26,141 nt of DNA from an uncultured Bacilli bacterium (GTDB lineage Bacteria > Bacillota_I > Bacilli_A > RF39 > UBA660), in NCBI GenBank assembly GCA_934130045.1, contig CAKOXI010000015.1, positions 1 through 26,141 of the forward strand. Reading direction: 5' to 3'. A program made the position numbers and the translations under genes. This document shows positions 1-5,647 of this stretch, piece by piece. The notes below the pieces were generated by a model, which was given only the letters and a program-made list of their open reading frames with translations, did not search any database and was not told where the DNA came from. Within the stretch, counting starts at the first letter, position 1, and each line of letters begins with the position of its first letter.

Positions 1-90
1 TTAATTAAAAAAACTAATAAATAGAAAATAAATTCTAAATATCAGTTTTAATTTTAACTACTTTTTCAGCAGTCTCATATAATTTCCTTT

Positions 91-279
91 CTATTTTTTT
101 ATAAAATCGATTATTTCTTTATCTTGTATTTTTAATACTTTAATTATTTTTTTTAATGTTGTTATTTTTGTTTGTTCTTCGTTTTTTTCAATTCTTTGTA
201 GTTGTCTCCAACTTATATTTAATATTTCTGCTAATTCTTCTTGCGTTAAACCTCGTTTTATTCTATATTCTTTAATCAT
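91..279 (-). CDS. XRE-family HTH repressor of the prophage (possibly truncated)
   Basis: A 62-residue protein that is almost only a helix-turn-helix domain (residues about 2-55, with the typical TQEELAEILNIS and WRQLQRIEKNE helices). The start has a good Shine-Dalgarno (AGGTGG). It is transcribed away from the phage genes, and the shared upstream region holds several 15-bp palindromes, so it is most likely the phage repressor, by analogy with divergent phage switches. Oddity: it stops at an A7 run. One extra A would let the frame continue for about 20 more codons (IERKLYETAEKVVKIKTDI) to a stop near 38, which reads like a natural C-terminal tail. A frameshift or sequencing error is therefore possible. 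The HTH assignment is secure; the repressor role is inferred from context. Confidence 0.8.
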   Translation of the reverse strand: MIKEYRIKRGLTQEELAEILNISWRQLQRIEKNEEQTKITTLKKIIKVLKIQDKEIIDFIKK

Positions 280-289
280 TTTCCCACCT

Positions 290-401
290 AGACATATTAT
301 GTCATATTATGTTTTTAAGTAACACGGTATAAAATGTCGTAAAAATATATTGACATTTTATGTCGTGTATGTTTATAATTAGGTAACGACATAAAACGTC
401 A
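290..401. promoter_or_regulatory. Divergent phage control region with four operator-like palindromes
   Basis: Four 15-bp sites of the form (T/C/A)GACAT-N3-ATGTC(A/G) occur at 290-304, 325-339 (weakest), 351-365 and 387-401. Centre-to-centre spacing is 35, 26 and 36 bp. The third overlaps the -35 hexamer of the rightward promoter and the fourth sits just past its -10, so binding there would block transcription. The first lies against the repressor's ribosome binding site and could serve autoregulation. Sites are seen directly; binding by the adjacent XRE protein is inferred. Confidence 0.7.
350..379 (+). promoter_or_regulatory. Strong rightward sigma-A promoter of the phage early genes
   Basis: A perfect TTGACA (350-355) and a perfect TATAAT (374-379) are separated by 18 bp. 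This is the best-matching promoter in the prophage, lies 40 bp before the first rightward gene, and is overlapped by operator-like palindromes. Confidence 0.8.
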
Positions 402-419
402 TAGTTAGGTGGTGGTAAT

Positions 420-662
420 TTGAACAAAGATATTGAAATAGTTACTTTAAAAAATAGAATTTATATTTCAGATATAACTAAGTTTGATGAAGTTAAAATA
501 CAAAAATGCGGTGATGATTTTTGTAGATTATATTTAATATGTTATTCAACTTGTTTTAGAAATGATGAATATAGAGATTATTTTGATTTTAATTGTAATG
601 AAGTAGATAAGGCTTTTAATTATTATTTTCAAATTAAAAAAATTTTAAGCAAAAAAAAATAA
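420..662 (+). CDS. Small phage early protein, function unknown
   Basis: An 80-residue protein, first gene behind the strong regulated promoter. It starts with TTG, supported by a strong AGGTGG Shine-Dalgarno about 8 bp upstream. No family recognised. It contains four cysteines (CGDDFC, CYSTC), many aromatic and acidic residues, no signal peptide and no membrane segment, and a lysine-rich end, so it is probably cytoplasmic. Its position next to an HTH regulator and ahead of the DNA-binding and coat genes fits an early function such as host takeover, replication control or defence evasion, but nothing in the sequence decides between these. Confidence 0.65.
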   Translation: MNKDIEIVTLKNRIYISDITKFDEVKIQKCGDDFCRLYLICYSTCFRNDEYRDYFDFNCNEVDKAFNYYFQIKKILSKKK

Positions 663-704
663 AATAAAAAAGTAAAAATGTTTATATAGAATTGAGGTTA
701 TGAA

Positions 705-1001
705 ATGAAAGTTAATAAAAAATGTGTGTTAATAAATATTGAAAAGGTAAATTTTACAAATGAACAAACAGGCGAAATTAAAGAGATGTGTAAGGTTAAT
801 TATATAATGCCCGTTGATGAAACTGATGTTTTTAAGGGAAATGCAATTTTTGAATGTTATATTCCAGTTGAAAATTATGAAAAATTAAAAAGATATGTTA
901 TTTCTCCAAATTTAGATTTTATTTATGAGGAAAGAGCTTTGAAAAACGGATTTAAAATATTTCCTCTCAAAATCGCTGAAGTCGATTTACGTAAATCATA
1001 G
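705..1001 (+). CDS. Small phage protein, candidate ssDNA-binding (pV-like) protein
   Basis: 98 residues, soluble, predicted to be mostly beta strand (alternating hydrophobic stretches such as CVLINIEKVNF and CKVNYIMPV), preceded by a GAGGTTATGAA Shine-Dalgarno context. Filamentous phages usually encode a small beta-rich ssDNA-binding protein ahead of the coat genes. Size, position and composition fit that role, but I see no diagnostic motif, so this is a positional guess. Its last codons overlap the open frame of the next ORF, which lacks a standard start. Confidence 0.6.
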   Translation: MKVNKKCVLINIEKVNFTNEQTGEIKEMCKVNYIMPVDETDVFKGNAIFECYIPVENYEKLKRYVISPNLDFIYEERALKNGFKIFPLKIAEVDLRKS

Positions 1002-1254
1002 TAATACAAATAAAAATGTATTAGTTATTTATGAAGATACTAGAGGTAAAACTAGATATAAATTATGTAGGAATACAAGTGATAAAGAGCTAACATATAA
1101 TGGCTTTGGTTATTATATAATCACAATTCAAAAGTATTTTGAGGCTGGTTATTATACTGATTATTCTATTTATAATTTGTTAATTCCTAAACTAAAAAAT
1201 AAAAAAGATTATTTAACAATAATTATTAATAAATTATTAGAATTATTTAATTGA
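985..1254 (+). CDS. Open frame without standard start codon; unknown phage protein
   Basis: An uninterrupted frame (open from 943) coding about 89 residues of plausible protein (VLVIYEDTRGKTRYKLCR, then YYIITIQKYFEAGYYTDYS). It ends in TGA overlapping the next gene's ATG, a typical coupled junction. There is no ATG, GTG or TTG in the open stretch before the conserved-looking part; ATT at 985 or CTG at 976 are the only near-cognate choices, and no good Shine-Dalgarno precedes them. It lies +1 relative to the upstream 98-residue gene, so a +1 frameshift near that gene's stop (TCA TAG T) would fuse the two. The boundary given is only a guess. Confidence 0.4.
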   Translation: MYVNHSNTNKNVLVIYEDTRGKTRYKLCRNTSDKELTYNGFGYYIITIQKYFEAGYYTDYSIYNLLIPKLKNKKDYLTIIINKLLELFN

Positions 1255-1385
1255 TGATTAGAGATATTAAAATAATTAAATATATGGTTATACTTTTAGT
1301 TTTCCGATTATATTTTAAATATATTGTGATGATATTTAAAGTATTTGTAAATTGGTATAGAAGATTTAAACAAAAATTCAAATAA
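1254..1385 (+). CDS. Tiny phage membrane protein (43 aa)
   Basis: MIRDIKIIKYMVILLVFRLYFKY... is a single hydrophobic segment followed by a strongly basic tail (WYRRFKQKFK). The ATG overlaps the previous stop (TGATG), suggesting translational coupling. The architecture (one membrane helix, basic cytoplasmic C-terminus) and the position before the major coat gene match small minor coat proteins (pVII/pIX class) of filamentous phages. No sequence-level homology is claimed. Confidence 0.55.
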   Translation: MIRDIKIIKYMVILLVFRLYFKYIVMIFKVFVNWYRRFKQKFK

Positions 1386-1423
1386 ATTCTACCTAACTAT
1401 TTATAAAAAATATGTTTAAGTCT

Positions 1424-1455
1424 TTTATATATAGATGTTTCTTACATATCTATAA
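1424..1455. other. Imperfect hairpin upstream of the coat gene
   Basis: TATAGAT (1430-1436) pairs with ATCTATA (1448-1454), extended inward by GT/AC with a 2-nt bulge. It lies in the 127-bp gap 1386-1512 ahead of the major coat gene. No T tract follows, so it is not an obvious terminator. I find no convincing promoter in this gap, although strong coat expression would need one. Confidence 0.35.
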
Positions 1456-1512
1456 ACGGTATGTTTGAATAAATAAAAAAGAATAAAAAAGAGGTAAAGG
1501 TGGTGTTATATT

Positions 1513-1692
1513 ATGGCTGAAAATGCTTTGACTAACTTTTTAGCACAAGGTACTGAACTTATCAATTGGTTAGTAAGTTCTGCATTAACATTAGTTGAAA
1601 AATTAATGACTAATCCAGTAACTGCTTGCTTTCTAATTGTCGGATTAGTAGGTTTAGTAATTACAACTTTCAAAGTTATTACACATCGATAG
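1513..1692 (+). CDS. Major coat protein of the filamentous phage (pVIII-like)
   Basis: 59 residues in the classic coat layout: an amphipathic N-terminal half (residues 1-34, with E15, W19, E29, K30), one membrane-spanning helix (about 36-53, rich in V, L, I, G, T) and a short basic end (K54, H58, R59) that would contact the DNA. A strong AGGTGG-type Shine-Dalgarno lies about 9 bp upstream. No cleavable leader peptide is visible, unlike Escherichia coli Ff phages; the protein may insert directly. A T-tailed hairpin follows 11 bp after the stop, as terminators follow gene VIII in Ff phages. The role is inferred from size, topology, order and terminator together. Confidence 0.8.
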   Translation: MAENALTNFLAQGTELINWLVSSALTLVEKLMTNPVTACFLIVGLVGLVITTFKVITHR

Positions 1693-1703
1693 TTGATACT
1701 AGC

Positions 1704-1759
1704 AAAAAAAAGAAATATTTTGAATATTTAAATTATTTATATAATATTTCTTTTTTTTT
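1704..1759 (+). terminator. Terminator after the major coat gene
   Basis: A long A-rich arm (1704-1719, ending GAAATATT) pairs with AATATTTC plus nine T (1743-1759). This would stop most transcripts after the coat gene and keep minor coat expression low. It is AT-rich, so its strength is uncertain. Confidence 0.6.
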
Positions 1760-1785
1760 AAAGATTTTTTGAAAAGAGGTTATTT

Positions 1786-1932
1786 ATGGTTTATTTTATT
1801 TTAGGTTTTAGCATTACATTAAATATTTTATTTATTTTGATATTAATTATTGCTTTAAAATTTCTAAAAAATAAAAAGGATAGTTTAGATTTTATTGTAG
1901 ATAAAGATGTTTATGATGATTTTATAAAGTAG
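1786..1932 (+). CDS. Tiny phage membrane protein (48 aa)
   Basis: One hydrophobic helix (residues about 2-25, VYFILGFSITLNILFILILIIAL) is followed by a lysine patch (KFLKNKKD) and an acidic tail (VDKDVYDDF). The Shine-Dalgarno AAAGAGG lies about 6 bp before the ATG, and the stop codon TAG merges with the next Shine-Dalgarno (TAGGTGG). Probably a minor structural or assembly protein, judged only by topology and position between pVIII-like and pIII-like genes. Confidence 0.6.
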   Translation: MVYFILGFSITLNILFILILIIALKFLKNKKDSLDFIVDKDVYDDFIK

Positions 1933-1941
1933 GTGGCTATA

Positions 1942-2020
1942 TTGTATATGTTTTTTTTTAATAATTCTATGGACATTATTAGATATATTTGTTTTATATA
2001 AAATTTATAAAAAAAAGTAG
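1942..2020 (+). pseudogene. Tiny membrane ORF interrupted at a T9 run
   Basis: Behind a TAGGTGG Shine-Dalgarno, a TTG (or ATG at 1948) start leads into nine T residues (1951-1959). As written, the frame ends after 19 codons at about 2001. With eight T residues the frame would continue as LIILWTLLDIFVLYKIYKKK and stop at 2018-2020, exactly merging with the next gene's Shine-Dalgarno (TAGGTGG), as the neighbouring gene does. That product, a 25-residue membrane helix with a lysine tail, looks real, so this is either a frameshifted gene, a sequencing error or a slippery on/off switch. Confidence 0.45.
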
Positions 2021-2027
2021 GTGGTTT

Positions 2028-3713
2028 ATGAAAAATAAAATATTTATTTTAATAGTAATTTTATCTAGTTTATTTTTAATTGATAATGTAAAAGCTGAAA
2101 TATTTATTTATGATTATAATAGTTCAAACTTAGATTTGCTAAAGGATAATTTAAATATTGTAGATGAAATTAAAAAAATATCTGATGAATTTAATACAAA
2201 TAATTATACTTATTATGTATCTTTTTATAAGTCTTCTGGTTCATTTTATTTAAGTGTTGGTGTAGGTACATATAGTTGTTCAAGTTCATTTTATACGTTT
2301 AGCTATTCATTTAGTAATGACCGTGATTTATACAATGGCGATGTTAGTTATTTAAACGGTAATGATAATTTTTGTGAAGATTTTGTGCAAACTGGATCTA
2401 AATTATTTACTGATTATGTTAGTTTAAATTTATCTAATTTAACTGATGAAAATTTACAAACATTTTTAACAAGTGTGAAATCTTTTTTTGTTAACGGTCC
2501 AACTAAGTATGGAAGTATGCAAAGTCAAACATATCAATATAAATCAAATTTAGATGTATTTTCAAATAATAATTTTAGTGTTCCAGTCTATTCAAATTCA
2601 AAATTAAAATACGTAAAGAGATATAATTATACTAAAACCAATGAAAAATTAATTCAAATAGATGATATAACATATAACTACGATGATATTATTCCTACAT
2701 ATTATGATTATTTTGGTTTAGATAATCCTAAAAAAAATGAATTTGATGATATTATTCATGATGATAATATTGCTAATACTTATTTTGATTTAAATATTAA
2801 TGAATTAATTAATAATAATTTTAATATTGATATTAATTATTCTTATGGTAATTATACAAGTAATATTTTGGCTCCTTATTTAGAAATTAAATATAATAAT
2901 GATACTAATTCTTTTATAAGTTTAAATAATAATGATATTCCGATTGTTAATGTTTATATGGGAAATTATTCTCTTTGCTTAGATAATATTGAAAATATTA
3001 CAAGTGTAAGAATTGTTTTTCCTATGAATAATACAAAAAATATTGATTACAAAATTCAATTAAAAAGTAATGTTAGTTTTGATATATCTTACGAATATGA
3101 TGAAGAATTTAATCAAAATTTAACTACAGTTGATTTAACTGGAAAATATGCTCTTTTACTTATTCCAAAAGTAAAGAATGAAAATGGTTTTCTTGATGAT
3201 TTTTATTTAGATGGTGATTTTGAAATAAGACACATTTCTAATATTGATGATATAGAGAACTCTAAGTTTTCATATGGTAAGAAAAATGGCGATTATTATA
3301 GATTTTTAAGTGATTTTAGATATGAAACTGGCGCTATTGAATTTGTAAATAATAATTATAATACAAATGAAATAAGTAGTATTACATTTTCTAAAGATAA
3401 ATTTAATTATTATATTATTGAAAATAAAAATTCAGTTATTAATATTACTAATCCTAATACAGATATAAAAAGTAATTTTGATTCTACAATTATGGATAAT
3501 AATTTTAATGAAAAAGCAACTAATCAAAGTTATTCCGATTTGTACGGTACTTTAGGACAATTTGTTAATGAAAATGAAAATGCTCAAACTTTGTTAAAAA
3601 TGTCGTTGAAAAAAATTATTGATACTTGTCCTCGTGAAATACAACGATTTATTTTGATATTTATATTGTTTTCAGTTGCTGTATGTTCATTTGCTGTTGC
3701 TGGTTGGAGGTGA
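2028..3713 (+). CDS. pIII-like adsorption/minor coat protein with signal peptide and C-terminal anchor
   Basis: 561 residues from the ATG behind AGGTGG; an upstream in-frame TTG at 1989 is rejected because the true signal peptide begins here. Residues 1-22 form a signal peptide (MKNK, hydrophobic core, VKA cleavage before E). The long ectodomain is very rich in Asn, Asp, Tyr and Ser and has a few cysteines early on (YSCSSS, NFCEDF). The C-terminus has a single membrane helix (RFILIFILFSVAVCSFAVAGW). A large secreted protein with a C-terminal anchor, directly before a small multi-helix membrane protein and upstream of a Zot-like ATPase, is the layout of pIII of filamentous phages, which caps the virion and binds the host. 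The receptor is unknown. Confidence 0.75.
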   Translation: MKNKIFILIVILSSLFLIDNVKAEIFIYDYNSSNLDLLKDNLNIVDEIKKISDEFNTNNYTYYVSFYKSSGSFYLSVGVGTYSCSSSFYTFSYSFSNDRDLYNGDVSYLNGNDNFCEDFVQTGSKLFTDYVSLNLSNLTDENLQTFLTSVKSFFVNGPTKYGSMQSQTYQYKSNLDVFSNNNFSVPVYSNSKLKYVKRYNYTKTNEKLIQIDDITYNYDDIIPTYYDYFGLDNPKKNEFDDIIHDDNIANTYFDLNINELINNNFNIDINYSYGNYTSNILAPYLEIKYNNDTNSFISLNNNDIPIVNVYMGNYSLCLDNIENITSVRIVFPMNNTKNIDYKIQLKSNVSFDISYEYDEEFNQNLTTVDLTGKYALLLIPKVKNENGFLDDFYLDGDFEIRHISNIDDIENSKFSYGKKNGDYYRFLSDFRYETGAIEFVNNNYNTNEISSITFSKDKFNYYIIENKNSVINITNPNTDIKSNFDSTIMDNNFNEKATNQSYSDLYGTLGQFVNENENAQTLLKMSLKKIIDTCPREIQRFILIFILFSVAVCSFAVAGWR

Positions 3714-3716
3714 TTT

Positions 3717-3995
3717 ATGACTGCTATTATAGGTATTGCTACTAAATTAATGGTTGGTGTATTTGTTACAGTTGGTGCTAGTACTTTAATTGAAAAATTT
3801 ACTGGTACTGATATAGCTCAATTTATTTTAGATATTTTACTTAAATATATTCCCGATGCATTCAAATTTTTAACTGCTAGTCTTGAACTTTTAAAGTCAT
3901 CTTTAGAATTACTTCCTACTGATTTTAAATTATTATTTTTATCTGTGTTGCCTATAATGTTTGGCATAATGATTGTTAAATTTATAAAAAATTGA
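3717..3995 (+). CDS. pVI-like minor coat/assembly membrane protein
   Basis: 92 residues, starting 3 bp after the pIII-like stop with the Shine-Dalgarno GGAGGTGA embedded in that gene's end, so the two are translationally linked. There is a hydrophobic N-terminal segment (about 3-24), an amphipathic middle (DAFKFLTASLELLKSSLELL) and a C-terminal membrane helix ending in KFIKN. In filamentous phages pVI follows pIII and forms the same virion cap. I assign it by order and topology (it resembles the DUF2523/pVI class), not by a signature motif. Confidence 0.65.
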   Translation: MTAIIGIATKLMVGVFVTVGASTLIEKFTGTDIAQFILDILLKYIPDAFKFLTASLELLKSSLELLPTDFKLLFLSVLPIMFGIMIVKFIKN

Positions 3996-4003
3996 GGTGT
4001 TTT

Positions 4004-4180
4004 ATGGTATTAAATCAGTTTTTAAAAATTTTTGGTTTTTTGTGTAAGTCTTTTTGGTCATTTCTTGAAATTGTATATAATGTTCCATTAACAAACAATG
4101 TTCATTTTGGCGATGTTTTCGTTTTTGCATTTATTTTGTTTTGTACGTTATTTATTATTTTTAGACCGTTAAAGAAGTAG
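4004..4180 (+). CDS. Small phage membrane protein (58 aa)
   Basis: Start chosen at the ATG behind TTGAGGTG; a frame upstream has no ribosome site. There are two hydrophobic stretches (about 3-25 with many aromatics, and 38-53 VFVFAFILFCTLFIIF) and a basic end (RPLKK). It is one of a run of four tiny membrane genes between the pVI-like gene and the origin-like region. No family recognised; a structural or membrane-assembly role is likely from context. Confidence 0.55.
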   Translation: MVLNQFLKIFGFLCKSFWSFLEIVYNVPLTNNVHFGDVFVFAFILFCTLFIIFRPLKK

Positions 4181-4192
4181 GGTAGGTGTAGT

Positions 4193-4330
4193 ATGAATAA
4201 AATATTTAAAATTAAGAGAATGTTACATATTTTGATTAATAATGTATTTTATGTTGTTGTTTTTCTTATTGGTTTTGTATGTGGTTTATTTAATTTAAAG
4301 ATTTTTGAATTTTTAGGAGGTTTATTTTAA
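4193..4330 (+). CDS. Tiny phage membrane protein (45 aa)
   Basis: A basic N-terminus (MNKIFKIKRM) is followed by one hydrophobic helix (about 11-33). A GGTAGGTG Shine-Dalgarno lies just upstream. Its last codons (GGA GGT) supply the Shine-Dalgarno of the next gene and its stop overlaps the next start (TAATG), so expression is coupled. Unrecognised; probably part of the virion or assembly machinery. Confidence 0.55.
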   Translation: MNKIFKIKRMLHILINNVFYVVVFLIGFVCGLFNLKIFEFLGGLF

Positions 4331-4494
4331 TGAGTGATTTTATTAGTTTTTATGAGATGTCAAAAAATATTGTTGGTGTAGTTCCCCCAGAATATGAGAT
4401 TTTATATTTTATTACAACTGTAGCGCTTATTTTTTGCACTTTGTTAGTAATTATGTCTCCATTATTACTATTTCGTGCTTTAGGGGGTCGTTAA
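4330..4494 (+). CDS. Tiny phage membrane protein (54 aa)
   Basis: The start overlaps the previous stop. The N-terminal third is polar (MSDFISFYEMSKNIVG with VPPEYE), followed by one long hydrophobic helix (about 25-47) and a short basic end (FRALGGR). It is followed without a gap by the next ATG (TAAATG), and the GGGGGT just before its stop acts as the next Shine-Dalgarno. Topology is coat-like; function is unknown. Confidence 0.55.
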   Translation: MSDFISFYEMSKNIVGVVPPEYEILYFITTVALIFCTLLVIMSPLLLFRALGGR

Positions 4495-4716
4495 ATGAAT
4501 ATTTACGGTATACCTATAATTGTTTCGTATTCTGCATATATGACATTTTTAGCTAATTTTAGTGAATATTCGGTTTATAGTGTTTTTATTAATTCTAATA
4601 TGGTTATTCCACTATATATATTCATAAATTTTATGTATTTGTGGTTTATGTTTAAATGCATTATTCCCTTTTTATATAAATCAATTTTATTCGTTAAAAA
4701 TAGTTTGTTTAGATAA
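4495..4716 (+). CDS. Small phage membrane protein (73 aa)
   Basis: Two hydrophobic stretches (about 4-20 and 31-62), many aromatic residues and a basic C-terminus (VKNSLFR). It directly abuts the preceding gene and is the last gene before the structured intergenic region. No family recognised; inferred to belong to the phage assembly set. Confidence 0.5.
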   Translation: MNIYGIPIIVSYSAYMTFLANFSEYSVYSVFINSNMVIPLYIFINFMYLWFMFKCIIPFLYKSILFVKNSLFR

Positions 4717-4721
4717 TTTTG

Positions 4722-4794
4722 TGCTTGTCAATAAAAAAACAAACGTATAACGGAGCCGTAGGCGAGTATATGCCGTTTGTGATATTGACTAGCA
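4722..4794. other. Large GC-richer hairpin: candidate replication origin or packaging signal
   Basis: Nested inverted repeats: GTCAATA (4727-4733) with TATTGAC (4783-4789), and ACAAACG (4739-4745) with CGTTTGT (4774-4780). The outer TGC/GCA pair extends the stem, and the inner ACGGAGCCGTAGGCGAG is the most GC-rich stretch of the prophage. Filamentous phages carry such imperfect hairpins in their main intergenic region as packaging signal and as rolling-circle origin. The structure is seen directly; the role is inferred. Confidence 0.55.
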
Positions 4795-4814
4795 TTTCAC
4801 AATAATTTTTATTG

Positions 4815-4856
4815 ATTGTTACAACATTTTTTGTTGTAACAATTACAATTTTTTTA
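4815..4856. terminator. Perfect 12-bp hairpin with T tract
   Basis: ATTGTTACAACA pairs exactly with TGTTGTAACAAT around a T5 loop, followed shortly by a T7 run. It can work as a terminator separating the structural genes from the ATPase and Rep genes, or as a single-strand DNA hairpin for complementary-strand priming. It is part of the same intergenic region as the larger hairpin upstream. Confidence 0.55.
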
Positions 4857-4882
4857 TAAAAATATTTAAAAGTTTTTGTTTC

Positions 4883-4904
4883 ACTTTTTTTAAAAAGTGA
4901 TAGT
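4883..4904. other. Short hairpin before the ATPase gene
   Basis: CACTTTTT and AAAAAGTG are directly inverted around two T residues, ending 10-15 bp before the ATPase start and next to its TAGGAG Shine-Dalgarno. It could modulate ATPase translation; this is inferred. Confidence 0.35.
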
Positions 4905-4916
4905 TAGGAGTTTTTA

Positions 4917-5564
4917 ATGATTATAGTTATATATATATTATTAGGTGTTTTTACTATTGCTAAAATTGTAGAAATGTTTACTTGTAAAAAAAATAATTTA
5001 TTTGATATTTATATTGGAATACCTGGAAGTGGAAAAACTACTTTTGCGGCTTGGTTAACAAAAAAAGATATTAAGAAAAAACGTAAAGTATATTCAAATG
5101 TTCCTATAAAAGATACTTATAAGATAGAGAAAAGTGATATTGGTAAATATTTATTAGAACATGGGTCATTGATTATTGATGAAGCTGGTATTGAATACAA
5201 TAATCGTAATTCTGCAAAGAAAAATTCTAAAAATTTTATGACAGATGAAGAAATAAAATTTTATAAATATCATCGACATTTTGATATGGATGTTCATATT
5301 TTTTCGCAAGCTCTTGATGTAGATATTACACTTAGAAGATTATCAAGTGAAATATATTTAGTAAAAAAATCATTTATTCCATTTTTTATTAAACGTAAGA
5401 GAATTTTATATCGAATAGGAATTGATAAAGAGACACGACAATTACGTGATGAATATTATTTTCAGTTGTTTGGATTTCGATATATTTTTTCTCCAAAATT
5501 ATGGAAAATGTTTAATTCTCATACAACTTATGATTTGCCAGTAAAAGATTTTGAAAAATATTAA
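4917..5564 (+). CDS. Zot/pI-like filamentous phage morphogenesis ATPase
   Basis: 215 residues. An N-terminal membrane helix (2-19) is followed by Walker A GIPGSGKTT (34-42) and Walker B LIIDEA (85-90), then a stretch with FSQALDVDITLRRLSSEIY typical of the Zot domain, which places a conserved arginine after strand 4. Zot/pI proteins sit in the inner membrane and drive ATP-dependent extrusion of the virion; this ATPase is the hallmark gene used to recognise inoviruses. Here the membrane helix is N-terminal and there is no long periplasmic C-terminal domain, which fits a host without an outer membrane and without a secretin partner. Start set by the TAGGAG Shine-Dalgarno. Confidence 0.88.
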   Translation: MIIVIYILLGVFTIAKIVEMFTCKKNNLFDIYIGIPGSGKTTFAAWLTKKDIKKKRKVYSNVPIKDTYKIEKSDIGKYLLEHGSLIIDEAGIEYNNRNSAKKNSKNFMTDEEIKFYKYHRHFDMDVHIFSQALDVDITLRRLSSEIYLVKKSFIPFFIKRKRILYRIGIDKETRQLRDEYYFQLFGFRYIFSPKLWKMFNSHTTYDLPVKDFEKY

Positions 5565-5588
5565 TTTTAATATTTAGTTTTATTTGTT

Positions 5589-5626
5589 GTTGTGTTTGTG
5601 GGGTGCAATGGCACCCACAACACAAC
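5589..5626. other. GC-rich hairpin directly upstream of rep
   Basis: GTTGTGTTTGTGGGGTGC pairs with GCACCCACAACACAAC (5611-5626) around the loop AATG, with only two single-base bulges. It ends 21 bp before the rep start. No T tract follows, so it is not a normal terminator. Its GC content is far above the surroundings. Candidate nicking site, packaging hairpin or translational control element for Rep. Confidence 0.6.
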
Positions 5627-5647
5627 TAATAGTTAGGTGGTGTATTA

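Noticed and set aside
1..90. Left copy of the dif-like site
   Set aside because: No sequence in 1-90 fits the two-arm pattern; if it exists it is outside the window.
5589..5626. Rho-independent terminator after the ATPase gene
   Set aside because: The stem is strong but no T run follows; TAATAGTTAGG comes next.
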